Source: Ignavibacterium sp.
GTDB taxonomy: Bacteria; Zixibacteria; MSB-5A5; GN15; PGXB01
Assembly: GCA_020724775.1 (NCBI GenBank)
Contig: DYGG01000005.1
Coordinates: 1 to 44,155 of the forward strand
Length of the DNA: 44,155 nt
Direction: 5' to 3'
The position numbers and the translations under genes are program-made. The notes under the pieces were generated by a model that worked only from the letters and a program-made list of their open reading frames with translations, was not told the origin of the DNA and did not search any database. This document shows, in pieces, positions 23,865 through 32,805 of the stretch; position 1 is the first letter of the stretch; the number at the start of each line of letters is the position of its first letter.

Positions 23865-25088
23865 ATGACCGACCTCATCAAACTGGGGATTATTTTCATT
23901 GTCATCATACTGGCAATAAGAAAGAAGTTATTTGTAGGATACACGCTCTTCCTGGCGGGGATATTATTGGGCTTGCTGTTTCAAGTTCCGGTCTCGAGAT
24001 TCCCGACCATCTACAAGGACCTTTTGCTGTCCGAGCGGTTTCTAACTCTGTACGGGATAATCATCCTGATAACCTTTCTGGGGCGGCTTCTGAAAGAGAT
24101 TGGCTATTTCAACCGTCTCGTTGATGCCACCAGGAGTCTGAAAGGCGGGGCGCGCACAGCGGCGGCCGTGATGCCGGCGATGGTCGGATTGATGCCAATG
24201 CCGGGCGGGGCTCTTCTCTCAGCGCCCCTGGTCGCGGAGGTCCTTCCGAAAGGGAAGTATTCGCCGGAGTTTCTAACGGTGCTCAATTACTGGTCCAGAC
24301 ATGTAATTGAATTCTGCTGGCCTGTTTATCCGGGGCTGATACTTACAGCGGCTCTCACCAGTCAGACAGTCGGCACCATCACTCTGCTCCAATTAGTCCT
24401 TTCATTGATAATGATTCCGGTGGGGATAATTTTCATTGTCAGCAAGGTTAAAGAACCGGTTCAGAACGAGGGGCATATTCTATTGCCCCTCAGTAAAATA
24501 TTTTTTGCCGTCTGGCCCATCATTCTGGCTATCTCGATTTCGGCGATATTCTCACTGCGACTAATTATAGCGGTTGCTATCGCGCTGTTGCTGCTTCTGA
24601 TATGGGAAAGGCCCGAGAGGAGCAAGATTCGTGAAGTTCTAAAGGAAGCGCTCGCCCCCAGTCTTTTTATGCTTGTTTTTGGTATTCTGTCATTCCAGGA
24701 ACTTCTGGAAATATCAAACGCGGTCAGTTCTATCCCGAAGTTGACTCTTCAGTATGGGCTGCCACCGGGAGTGATTATATTTGCCCTTACTTTTTCGGTG
24801 GGACTTCTAACCGGAATGGTGACAGCATTCATCGGACTTTCTTACCCCCTTCTTTCAGGGTATCTTTATCAACCTGACATCAATTATGGGAATATCTATT
24901 TTGCCTTCCTCTCAGGATATCTGGGAATGATGCTTTCGCCGACACATTTCTGCCTCATTTTGACCAATGAATATTTCAAGGCAAATCTTGCTCGAGTTTA
25001 CCGGCTACTGGCGCCGCCTCTGCTAACTTTATTTCTCTTAGGGACTTTGCTGTATTTGGCGGGATACCCCTGGCGGATTTTTGGGTAA
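23865..25088 (+). CDS. DUF401 family integral membrane protein
   Basis: The 407-residue protein has about ten to eleven hydrophobic helices across its whole length and matches the DUF401 (TIGR00529) family found in archaea and various bacteria. Diagnostic features are VGLMPMPGGALLSAPLVAEV (107-126), the preceding helix with FLGRLLKEIGYFNRLVD, and LGMMLSPTHFCLILTNEYF near the C-terminus, a duplicated half-helix pattern like that of ion-transporter-superfamily permeases. The transported solute is unknown. It is transcribed alone, divergently from the aminotransferase gene, and its start lacks a Shine-Dalgarno sequence. Confidence 0.85.
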   Translation: MTDLIKLGIIFIVIILAIRKKLFVGYTLFLAGILLGLLFQVPVSRFPTIYKDLLLSERFLTLYGIIILITFLGRLLKEIGYFNRLVDATRSLKGGARTAAAVMPAMVGLMPMPGGALLSAPLVAEVLPKGKYSPEFLTVLNYWSRHVIEFCWPVYPGLILTAALTSQTVGTITLLQLVLSLIMIPVGIIFIVSKVKEPVQNEGHILLPLSKIFFAVWPIILAISISAIFSLRLIIAVAIALLLLLIWERPERSKIREVLKEALAPSLFMLVFGILSFQELLEISNAVSSIPKLTLQYGLPPGVIIFALTFSVGLLTGMVTAFIGLSYPLLSGYLYQPDINYGNIYFAFLSGYLGMMLSPTHFCLILTNEYFKANLARVYRLLAPPLLTLFLLGTLLYLAGYPWRIFG

Positions 25089-25142
25089 GAGGCAACTTAT
25101 TATCTTGCATACCGTTATAAAAAGACCAATTTTTAAAGGAAC

Positions 25143-25171
25143 TTGATTAAATGTCGAATGTAATATTTATA
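25143..25171 (+). promoter_or_regulatory. Candidate promoter of the ECF sigma gene
   Basis: TTGATT (25143-25148) and TTTATA (25166-25171) are separated by 17 nt. GGAACTT at 25138-25144 overlaps and equals the common -35 motif of ECF sigma factors, so autoregulation is possible, but no matching ECF -10 element was identified at 16-17 nt. Confidence 0.35.
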
Positions 25172-25192
25172 AATAACATAAGCAGGTGACCT

Positions 25193-25795
25193 GTGGAAAA
25201 AGAAGACCAGAAGCAATCTGATTATCGGCTGATGGAGCGGGTCAAGGCGGGGGACCTGGTTGCTTTCAATCAGATTGTTGACAAGTACAAGGACCGTCTG
25301 ATGAATGTGATATTTCGGATGGTCCAGGGGACAGAGGAGGCAGAGGATATAGTCCAGGAGACATTTCTCCGGGTATATCAGCATAGGGATTCTTTTGATT
25401 TTCGTCACTGTTTCTCTACCTGGCTTTACACGATAGCCCTGAATCTTGCCCGGAACGAATTGCGGAAGAGAAAGAGATTTAAGTTCTTTGATATTTTTGA
25501 TATGCAGGGGAAAGAAGGCGAAATAGCGGTTGAGATGGAACTGCCGTCGAATCTGCCCCAGGTGCTGGAAAAGGCATTAGAGAGTCTCCCGGAGAAATAT
25601 AAAACCGCGTTTGTCTTGCGGGACATTCAGGAGCTTCCCTACGAAGAGGTGGCTCAAATCATGAATATTCCGCTGGGTACGGTCAAATCGCGGGTTAATC
25701 GAGCCCGGGCAATACTTAGAGACAAATTGAAACCAAGAATGGAGGAATATAATGCGTTGTCAAAGGGTACGCTACTACCTGTCAGCCTTCTTTAA
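25193..25795 (+). CDS. ECF-type RNA polymerase sigma factor
   Basis: The 200-residue protein is a group IV (ECF) sigma factor. Region 2 spans about 24-95 (DRLMNVIFRMVQGTEEAEDI, VQETFLRVYQ, FSTWLYTIALNLARNELRKR) and region 4 about 125-178 (LESLPEKYKTAFVLRDIQ, EEVAQIMNIPLGTVKSRVNR). It directs RNA polymerase to stress or envelope promoters. The start is GTG at 25193 with AGGTGA upstream. Its last 44 bp overlap the anti-sigma gene, so the two are co-translated, which keeps them in balance. The partner's transmembrane layout and the TamB/Omp85 genes downstream suggest envelope sensing. Confidence 0.95.
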   Translation: MEKEDQKQSDYRLMERVKAGDLVAFNQIVDKYKDRLMNVIFRMVQGTEEAEDIVQETFLRVYQHRDSFDFRHCFSTWLYTIALNLARNELRKRKRFKFFDIFDMQGKEGEIAVEMELPSNLPQVLEKALESLPEKYKTAFVLRDIQELPYEEVAQIMNIPLGTVKSRVNRARAILRDKLKPRMEEYNALSKGTLLPVSLL

Positions 25796-26474
25796 GGGAG
25801 AGCTGTCGGAGGGGAAGCGTAAGGCATTAGCGGCGCATTTGCAGAGTTGTACCGAGTGCAGCAGGGAAGAGAGTGTCGTTCGGGAAATGTCGATGGCCGG
25901 AAGGCGTATGATGGCTTATAAAACATCTTCCGACTTCAATGCTCGCCTGCTCAACCGTATTGCTGAAGAGCGATTTAAGGAGACCAGGAGCAAGGCATAT
26001 TTCCCGCCGAAAAGGGTGCCGGTATTCTCCTGGAGTCGGGCACTTCCGGTGGCGGCAACAGTCTGCTTGGTGCTGGCTTTTGTCCTGACCGGTGGGGTTA
26101 AGAATCTTCTTAATCACGATGCTACTCCGTTGGCGGTTGAGCAGCACTCACACGGAAGCGGCCTTGATGACCGCTATCTGACAGTGCAGCCGCAGGGTGA
26201 ACATGCGTTGGCAATCCACAAACGGACTTCATCCACCACTGGGCAGTGGGCATTTCATAAGGAATTGGCGCGGGTTAATCGCATCAAAGGTTTTGTCAAT
26301 TCTCTTGCCAGTCAGAGCAATTTTGACCCTTACGCCGGCAGGGGAACGGATAATCTGATTATCCCGGTCAATCCCCGGATTTATCTGGAGATAATTCTGA
26401 ACGGGCAGCCGCTGATTCGTCCGTTGCCGAGCAATCAATCAACAAATACTATGGAGGCGGGACAGACCTATTGA
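25752..26474 (+). CDS. Zinc-finger anti-sigma factor, single-pass membrane protein
   Basis: The 240-residue protein begins with a zf-HC2/ZAS-type domain: Cys3, His29, Cys33 and Cys36 (HLQSCTEC), which binds zinc and sequesters the cognate ECF sigma. A helix rich in Arg and Glu follows (about 60-82), then one membrane helix (about 96-113) and a periplasmic region of about 125 residues with no recognised domain. The ATG is preceded by GGAGG at about 7 nt and lies 44 bp inside the sigma gene. This arrangement fits release of the sigma factor by envelope signals or proteolysis; the rhomboid at 15016 is not a demonstrated partner. A strong terminator follows 24 nt after the stop. Confidence 0.88.
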   Translation: MRCQRVRYYLSAFFKGELSEGKRKALAAHLQSCTECSREESVVREMSMAGRRMMAYKTSSDFNARLLNRIAEERFKETRSKAYFPPKRVPVFSWSRALPVAATVCLVLAFVLTGGVKNLLNHDATPLAVEQHSHGSGLDDRYLTVQPQGEHALAIHKRTSSTTGQWAFHKELARVNRIKGFVNSLASQSNFDPYAGRGTDNLIIPVNPRIYLEIILNGQPLIRPLPSNQSTNTMEAGQTY

Positions 26475-26497
26475 TAATTAGATAACATGATAGTAGG

Positions 26498-26532
26498 ACC
26501 GTCGCGCCCTTCGGAACCGCGGCGGTTTTTTT
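26498..26532 (+). terminator. Rho-independent terminator after the sigma/anti-sigma operon
   Basis: A 9-bp stem (26498-26506 with 26518-26526, one G-U pair) carries a loop that can close further and is followed by a run of seven T. It separates the ECF operon from the CMD-TamB-Omp85 genes. Confidence 0.85.
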
Positions 26533-26604
26533 ATTGGTCTGGTTGACATTTATTGTAATATATCGGTTGCGCCATCATTGCAAGGCAAGTTATTTATAGG
26601 ATTA

Positions 26605-27285
26605 ATGATTAAAACAGATGAAATCGCCGGATACTTCCGCTCCCACGATTGGGGAAAGAGCCACCGCAGATTGCGGATGCTGAGTTTTCTTTCGGCATCA
26701 ATCGCCATCGGCAAAAATGACCTGACTACAGAAATAATGTATTGTCTTAAGAAGTACAAAGTCCCTCAGTCCGCTATTTATGAAACGATTCTTCAGAGTT
26801 ATCTGTTTCTGGGCTTTCCCAAAATGATCGAAGCTGCAATCTGCTTCGGAGAGGTTTTCGGGCAGAAGAAGAATACCCGGCCGGTAAAAGGATATTCATC
26901 CCAGGAGTCTGAAAGATGGTACCGGATGGGGTATGCGCTCTGTCAAAGAGTCTATGGCAAGAATTTCCGGCTACTGGAGCAGAGATTCAGCCGTCTTTCG
27001 CCGGAGCTCTTTCGCTGGATGGTGATAGAAGGGTATGGCAAGGTTCTCTCACGTCCGGGGCTGTCGCAGACGGAAAGAGAACTGGCCGAAGTAGCGGCGC
27101 TGATTGCGGAGGGCCGGGAACGGCAATTGATTTCGCATCTCATAGGGAGCCTGAATGTTGGCGCCGACATCCGGCTGCTGAGGGAAGTGGCGCATGATAT
27201 CGCGCCTCTGGTGGGAGTGATATCGAGCCGACGAGCCGATAAAACTATTGATATGGTCGAAAAGAAGTATGCGGCTGAAAAGTAA
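26605..27285 (+). CDS. AhpD/carboxymuconolactone decarboxylase-like protein lacking CXXC
   Basis: The 226-residue protein looks like a two-repeat CMD-family helical protein. The first repeat (about 25-85) has EIMYCLKKYKVPQSAIYETI and FLGFPKMIEAA; the second (about 105-215) has PELFRWMVIEGYG, RPGLSQTERELAEVAALIAE and QLISHLIGSLNVGA, which match the general CMD pattern. The CXXC of peroxidatic AhpD proteins is absent, so a decarboxylase-like or non-enzymatic role is more likely; this rests on visual comparison. I prefer the ATG at 26605 because AGGA lies 4 nt upstream; an in-frame TTG at 26578 would add nine residues. The gene overlaps tamB by 17 bp. Confidence 0.65.
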   Translation: MIKTDEIAGYFRSHDWGKSHRRLRMLSFLSASIAIGKNDLTTEIMYCLKKYKVPQSAIYETILQSYLFLGFPKMIEAAICFGEVFGQKKNTRPVKGYSSQESERWYRMGYALCQRVYGKNFRLLEQRFSRLSPELFRWMVIEGYGKVLSRPGLSQTERELAEVAALIAEGRERQLISHLIGSLNVGADIRLLREVAHDIAPLVGVISSRRADKTIDMVEKKYAAEK

Positions 27286-30200
27286 ACTGCTGTTAATTCT
27301 ATTCTCCTCTGTTTTCGTTCTGGTACTGGGCCTATACATTGCGTTTTTTCATCTGGGCTTGCTGGAATATCTGGTCAATCGTCAATTACGAAACATTATT
27401 GCGGGGACACTTCCGCTCAAAGTCAACATCGGAGATATCGGTGGCGATTACTTTCGGGAATTGTTAATTTCGGATATTCGTGTCGATTATGATGATGGCA
27501 CCTCTCGCTATAATATGGCAATCATTCCTAACCTGCGGCTTCGATACAATCCGTTGGATTTCTGGCGGGGGGTCATTAGGTTTGAGAAAATTGTCATCGA
27601 CTCGGCGCAATTCACCTTAACGCGGGCGTCTGATGGCCGCTGGCTGGTGCCTACTCCGAATGTAAAGGGAACCGGAGATAAAACAGCGATATCCTTTGAG
27701 GTCCAGGAATTGGAGTTAGCCAGCCTCAGATTCCGGATGATGCGTCCGGAGGACAGCCTGATTTTCGACCGGATTACTCTAAAAGCGGCCATTGAAGCCC
27801 GTGAGAATACTTATGCCCTCCGCCTTGATACCCTGAGTTACCGCTCCTCGGAACGGAAGTTCAACATTAATTATGCCAGGGGAAAGGCGTCACTGACCGG
27901 CAGCCATCTGATGCTTCAAGACCTGGTACTGAAAACTGATTCGTCAGATTTGACTCTGGGCGGGCAGATGACTTTATCGCACACGCTGTCGTGGAGGATG
28001 ATACTTCAGGCACGAAAACTGAATCTCCACGAAGGATTGAGTTTTATCGATGTAAATTTGAGCGGGAATGTCTCCGCGGAGGGAGAGGTTGCTTATCAGG
28101 ACAGGAAGATTTCCGGGAAAGTGAAAATCAGCGGCATCTTTGAGCACCGTCTCTTTGATTCCTTAATGGTGGCGTTCCGGTATTTCGATAAAGAACTATC
28201 CCTGGACACTCTTTCAGGGAAGATTCTCAACGGCACCGCCATCGAAGGTCGCGGAGGTATCGACCTGGGCATCAAGCCGGAGCGGTATCATCTCAAAGCA
28301 AAGATTCGCGGATTCAATCTGAATAACCTGGTGAGCGATACATATGAAACCAATCTTAACGGAGATATCGACTTAAGCGGCAGCGGACTGAAAGACGAGA
28401 GTCTTGTTCTTGACGTAATTGTTGACCTTGGCGAATCGTGGTTTGATGAATATCATGCCTATGAATTAAACGGCGCCATGGCGATTACGACCGACAGTAT
28501 TCGCTTTCTGGACAATTTTGTAATTCACTATAAAGACAACTATTTTAATGTTTCGGGGAGGCTGGATTATAGTGGTGATATCGACCTTGATGGCACCACC
28601 CGGTTTGAAGACCTTTCGGCGTTCAACCGGCAGACTTTTATTGAAAGATTGGGTGGGCGCGCCGACCTCTCTTTTAAGGTCACCGGCGCGGTTCGCAATC
28701 CTGATATCGCCGGAGAGATATCTTCAGACTCGCTCTGGCTCTATGATGTATATTCCCATCAGGCACAAATAGATTTTGCCTTAAAACATTTCCTTTATGA
28801 CCGAGATGGTTTCGTAAACGCCGCGTTGTTCAATGGGTCAGCGTACGAAATTCCATTCGATACTATAACTCTGTCAATGGCGGTGGATTCCCAGTACGTG
28901 GCATTTGAGAAGGCCCATTTCCGCAATCAATTTTCTGAAGCTGATAGCCGAGGAAGTCTGGATTACCTGTCGTACCCACAGGTTCTTGAGTTAGATAGCT
29001 TGAACCTTCGCTTGATGGAACTGAATGTAGAAAACCAGGATAAAATCATCTTAAGAATAGATTCCACCGGCTATGACATAAAGCAATGCCGACTGCTTCG
29101 CCCTCAGGGCGCTCTGGAAGGGAAGGGCCGGGTTAACTACGATGATACCTGGGATCTGTCAATTGATGCCGAGAGATTGAATATCAAACCGCTGGTAGCG
29201 CTTGTCAGCGACAGCCTGGATCTGGATGGAGTCATGCATGGCAGCGGAAGACTGGCCGGCTCTTTCGACAACAGCCGGATAGAATTTATTGGCGCCATCG
29301 ATTCACTTCAGTATGAAGGATTGGTCCTGGGGGATATGTACATAAATTGCGATTATCGCGACAGCATGATATATATTGACTCCATCGCTCTCAACAGCCA
29401 TACCGGATATTATCTCGCGCGGGGTATAATGCCTATTAATCTGAACCTGGCCTCCGATGAGCCGCTTTGGCTCGAGGAAGAGCAAAATATCGATATAACG
29501 GCGGTAGATGTCCGTTTGGATATGGTGAGCCTGCTTCTCAACGATGTGGAGCAGTTGACCGGTGATTTCAGGGCTGATTTCAGGTTGAGCGGGACACCGG
29601 TGAAACCAAAAATCGACGGCAAGGTGATGATTCAAAAAGGTCGGCTAAAACTCTTTGACCTGGTTGACCCGATAGAAAATATAGACCTAAAGATGAGCAT
29701 GAAAGACCGGGTGATAACGATAGACAGTGTCACCGGCGTCTGTCGCGGAAACAAAAAGAAACCGGGGCTGATCAGTGGCGGCGGAACGATTGTAATAAAT
29801 GCAATCGACCAGTTCGACTATGATGTGAGGCTCAAAGCAAACGACTTTCCGGCGGTATATGAACTGGGAGATATTAATGCCGTAGTCGTCGCCGATTTGC
29901 AAGTCCGGGGTCTGACTCCCCCAACCGTCACCGGAAATGTTATACTGCAATCGGCCGTTTATCGGGAAAATTTCGCCAGAGAAAATGAAGGCTGGATAAT
30001 GCTGACCTCGCTACAGGGCGACCAGACCTGGGACCTGGACCTCGATGTTGAAATATCTTCAAATCTCTGGATAAAGAACGACGATATCGATGCCGAGTTT
30101 GCCGGGGAAATCAATTTTATCAGAGAGAAAGGCGTCTATCGATATATCGGCTCTCTGGAAATATTGCGAGGAAAAGGTTTCCTGGCAGACAGGACTTTTC

Positions 30201-30799
30201 GAATCGAAACGGGAAGCACCATCAGTTATGAGGATATTGAATATCCCAACCCGCGCCTGGATATTTACGCGGTGACACAGATAAGAGGGTCGGCCACCAG
30301 CCAGACCGGTCAGAATGAAGTCTCCAATTTTGATTTACGAGTCCATGTGACGGGGACACTGGATGAGCCGGTTATCAGCGCCGCCGAGGGGTCACAATTC
30401 TCGACCGAAGAGATAATACCGCTGATTTTCACCAATTATTATCAATCATCGGGAGAAGGTTCGAGAGGAACCTCGGAGAGGGTCAGCGACCGAATTACCA
30501 GCGGACTTTCCGGGTACCTGAGCACGCAATTCACGCAAATCGGCTCCCGGAGCCTGGGGGTGGAGACATTTGAGATTGATCCGGTTTACGGAGATAAATT
30601 CGACCCATTGGGGACACGTCTGACGGTCGGATTTTATACCCATCCCAATCTCTATATATACGGCCGTTCGGCGATCTCCGGAGTGGCCGGTCAGGAGGTA
30701 GGGTTCGAATATCGCCTTAAGCGAAATCTGCTGCTTGAAGGACGACGCGACGACGAGGACTTGTACCATCTTATCTTGAATCTTTACTGGGACTATTAA
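27269..30799 (+). CDS. tamB: TamB-like envelope assembly/lipid transport protein
   Basis: The 1176-residue protein has an N-terminal membrane anchor (about 6-27), a long stretch of repeating beta strands typical of the AsmA/TamB/VPS13-like groove, and a C-terminal DUF490 domain with SLEILRGKGFLADRTFRIE and YGRSAISGVAGQEVGFEYRL. TamB-type proteins bridge inner and outer membrane and are implicated in phospholipid transport and outer-membrane protein assembly with an Omp85 partner. The Omp85 gene starts one nucleotide after this stop, reproducing the tamA/tamB pairing in reversed order. I chose the ATG at 27269; a TTG at 27248 would add seven residues. No extra cytoplasmic domain is present. 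Confidence 0.92.
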   Translation: MRLKSKLLLILFSSVFVLVLGLYIAFFHLGLLEYLVNRQLRNIIAGTLPLKVNIGDIGGDYFRELLISDIRVDYDDGTSRYNMAIIPNLRLRYNPLDFWRGVIRFEKIVIDSAQFTLTRASDGRWLVPTPNVKGTGDKTAISFEVQELELASLRFRMMRPEDSLIFDRITLKAAIEARENTYALRLDTLSYRSSERKFNINYARGKASLTGSHLMLQDLVLKTDSSDLTLGGQMTLSHTLSWRMILQARKLNLHEGLSFIDVNLSGNVSAEGEVAYQDRKISGKVKISGIFEHRLFDSLMVAFRYFDKELSLDTLSGKILNGTAIEGRGGIDLGIKPERYHLKAKIRGFNLNNLVSDTYETNLNGDIDLSGSGLKDESLVLDVIVDLGESWFDEYHAYELNGAMAITTDSIRFLDNFVIHYKDNYFNVSGRLDYSGDIDLDGTTRFEDLSAFNRQTFIERLGGRADLSFKVTGAVRNPDIAGEISSDSLWLYDVYSHQAQIDFALKHFLYDRDGFVNAALFNGSAYEIPFDTITLSMAVDSQYVAFEKAHFRNQFSEADSRGSLDYLSYPQVLELDSLNLRLMELNVENQDKIILRIDSTGYDIKQCRLLRPQGALEGKGRVNYDDTWDLSIDAERLNIKPLVALVSDSLDLDGVMHGSGRLAGSFDNSRIEFIGAIDSLQYEGLVLGDMYINCDYRDSMIYIDSIALNSHTGYYLARGIMPINLNLASDEPLWLEEEQNIDITAVDVRLDMVSLLLNDVEQLTGDFRADFRLSGTPVKPKIDGKVMIQKGRLKLFDLVDPIENIDLKMSMKDRVITIDSVTGVCRGNKKKPGLISGGGTIVINAIDQFDYDVRLKANDFPAVYELGDINAVVVADLQVRGLTPPTVTGNVILQSAVYRENFARENEGWIMLTSLQGDQTWDLDLDVEISSNLWIKNDDIDAEFAGEINFIREKGVYRYIGSLEILRGKGFLADRTFRIETGSTISYEDIEYPNPRLDIYAVTQIRGSATSQTGQNEVSNFDLRVHVTGTLDEPVISAAEGSQFSTEEIIPLIFTNYYQSSGEGSRGTSERVSDRITSGLSGYLSTQFTQIGSRSLGVETFEIDPVYGDKFDPLGTRLTVGFYTHPNLYIYGRSAISGVAGQEVGFEYRLKRNLLLEGRRDDEDLYHLILNLYWDY

Positions 30800-30800
30800 T

Positions 30801-32696
30801 ATGGGGCGAGGCGCAAAGGCTGTTTTGTTCCTGATTATCCTGGTCGCGATACAATCGTTGGGAGCCAGTACCGAATCTGATTATCTCAATCGATGGCTTC
30901 GCCGTAAGCCCTATATTCAAAGCATCGAAATCACCGGGAACCGCTTTTTCAGTGATGGGGAGATTAGACGCTCGCTCTTTTCCCGCACTGACGACTTTTT
31001 GCGAAGAATTAAGTCTGACCGACGTATCCGGGTCCAGCGCGAGACCCCGTTGCGGGACACCTCGGAGATAAAATATCTCTATTTGACCTCAGGTTTTCTC
31101 GGTGTAAAAGTGCAGGAGCAGTTTGTGCCTATTCTTCCCGATTCCAACGCTTTGGTTAAGATTGATATTCATGAAGGGCGAAGATTTTACTATTCAAATC
31201 TGAAAGTCCACGGAGATTATCCGGAAACGTTCAACAAGGATGTAAATCGGGTAATTGCCCGGTTCAAGAAAAAGGAGGCGGTAGACCCTTTCCGGCTGAA
31301 ACAGGCGACGTATGACTTGAAATCTTCATTTGCCAACAAAGGGTATCCCTATGCCCTTGTTGACTTCAAGGTAGATACCACGGCCGAGAGCGACCAGTCA
31401 GAAGTGATATTCAACATACAGTCAGACTCACTGGTTCACTTTGGAGAACTGGAAATCGTGGGGAACGAGAAATATGCTTCAGGGAGTGTTCGCCGGGAGA
31501 TTACGTTTCGTCCCGGCGATATCTACAGCCGCAGCAAGATTATCGATTCGCAGAAACGGCTTTTGAGCACTGGCAATTACCTGACTATGCAACTTTACAG
31601 CAATACGGAAGATACTCTGGATACAGCCCGCCGACTTAAGCCGGGAATAAGACTTACTCTGAAAGAGAAAAATCCGCATTACGTATCTATAAAAACCGGC
31701 GCCAGTCAGGACCGATACAAAGATTTGATATGGGGGCTTTCGGTATCCTGGGGGAAAAGAAACCTGTTGGGGTCACGACTCCTGGAACTCTCCGCCTATT
31801 CTGGGTTTGTGGTATTTACTGAATGGCGGGTGCTCTACCATAATTATCGTGCCCGCTTCACGGAACCGTGGTTTCTGGGAATCAGGATGCCTATGACGCT
31901 TACTGGAGAAATCTCGCCTGGGGTACGCTCCGCCGTCCAGCCATATAGAATTCAAACCTGGTCCATTTCACTGGAGACTTTCCGGGAATTCAATCAAAAA
32001 CTTAAGATTACCACCGGGCTGGAATATCGGTCAGTCAATATCTATGGACTCAGTCCGGAAGAAGAGATCTTGTATCGTCAGGATAAGGGGATAAATGTCA
32101 GACGGATTTTCTATAACAGCGTCGTTCGCGACAGTCGCAACAACCCTTTTGTGCCGGTGACCGGCTCGATGAGTATTCTGAAAATCGAGTATGCCGGTGG
32201 GATATTAAAGGGAGATGACAATTTCTACCGCGGCGAGGCAAGTTGGTCACGTTATCAAAAAGTCTGGCCCGGGTGGATTTCGGCGTCACGACTGAAAATG
32301 GGGTATGTCAAGGAGTTCGGGGATTCCAGGGATGTTCCAATTGATGCTCGCTTTTATGCCGGCGGGGCAAATAGTATCAGAGGGTACGCCGAAAACGACC
32401 TGGGACCGAGGCTTGCCGATGGCACTCCCAGCGGCGCCAATTTGCTTTTGATTGCCAATCAGGAGTTTCGCTTCCCCCTGATTGGAAAATTGTGGGGGTC
32501 ATTCTTTGCCGACGCTGGAAACGGCTTTTTCAAGTTGGAAGATATTAAATTGAGCCGCGTGGCTTTTTCTTATGGACTCGGATTTCAGTTTATCTCGCCG
32601 GCCGGTCCCATTCGCCTTGATTATGCCCGTCGAATAGACACCGATGAAACCGACCCGGGTTATCGCTTCCATTTCACAATTCTTTATGCTTTCTAA
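30801..32696 (+). CDS. Omp85 family outer membrane protein (TamA/BamA type)
   Basis: The 631-residue protein has a signal peptide (1 to about 22), three POTRA domains (about 36-105, 107-185, 190-280; for example IQSIEITGNRFFSDGEIRRS and FGELEIVGNEKYASGSVRRE) and a C-terminal 16-strand barrel (about 290-631) ending in Phe. The lid-loop signature IRGY is present (Arg527-Tyr529). BamA usually has five POTRA domains and about 800 residues; three POTRA domains and the adjacent tamB gene favour a TamA-like role. It would insert or help assemble outer-membrane proteins or partner TamB in lipid traffic. No signal of lipidation is seen at the N-terminus. Confidence 0.92.
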   Translation: MGRGAKAVLFLIILVAIQSLGASTESDYLNRWLRRKPYIQSIEITGNRFFSDGEIRRSLFSRTDDFLRRIKSDRRIRVQRETPLRDTSEIKYLYLTSGFLGVKVQEQFVPILPDSNALVKIDIHEGRRFYYSNLKVHGDYPETFNKDVNRVIARFKKKEAVDPFRLKQATYDLKSSFANKGYPYALVDFKVDTTAESDQSEVIFNIQSDSLVHFGELEIVGNEKYASGSVRREITFRPGDIYSRSKIIDSQKRLLSTGNYLTMQLYSNTEDTLDTARRLKPGIRLTLKEKNPHYVSIKTGASQDRYKDLIWGLSVSWGKRNLLGSRLLELSAYSGFVVFTEWRVLYHNYRARFTEPWFLGIRMPMTLTGEISPGVRSAVQPYRIQTWSISLETFREFNQKLKITTGLEYRSVNIYGLSPEEEILYRQDKGINVRRIFYNSVVRDSRNNPFVPVTGSMSILKIEYAGGILKGDDNFYRGEASWSRYQKVWPGWISASRLKMGYVKEFGDSRDVPIDARFYAGGANSIRGYAENDLGPRLADGTPSGANLLLIANQEFRFPLIGKLWGSFFADAGNGFFKLEDIKLSRVAFSYGLGFQFISPAGPIRLDYARRIDTDETDPGYRFHFTILYAF

Positions 32697-32805
32697 AGAA
32701 TCAGCCGTAACCTATCAGGATAAATGCCTGCGGTGACTGTTGACACCGGCCGAAAATTGACTATTTTTATATAGATTAGATGTTTTTATACAAGAGGTAG
32801 GTCAC

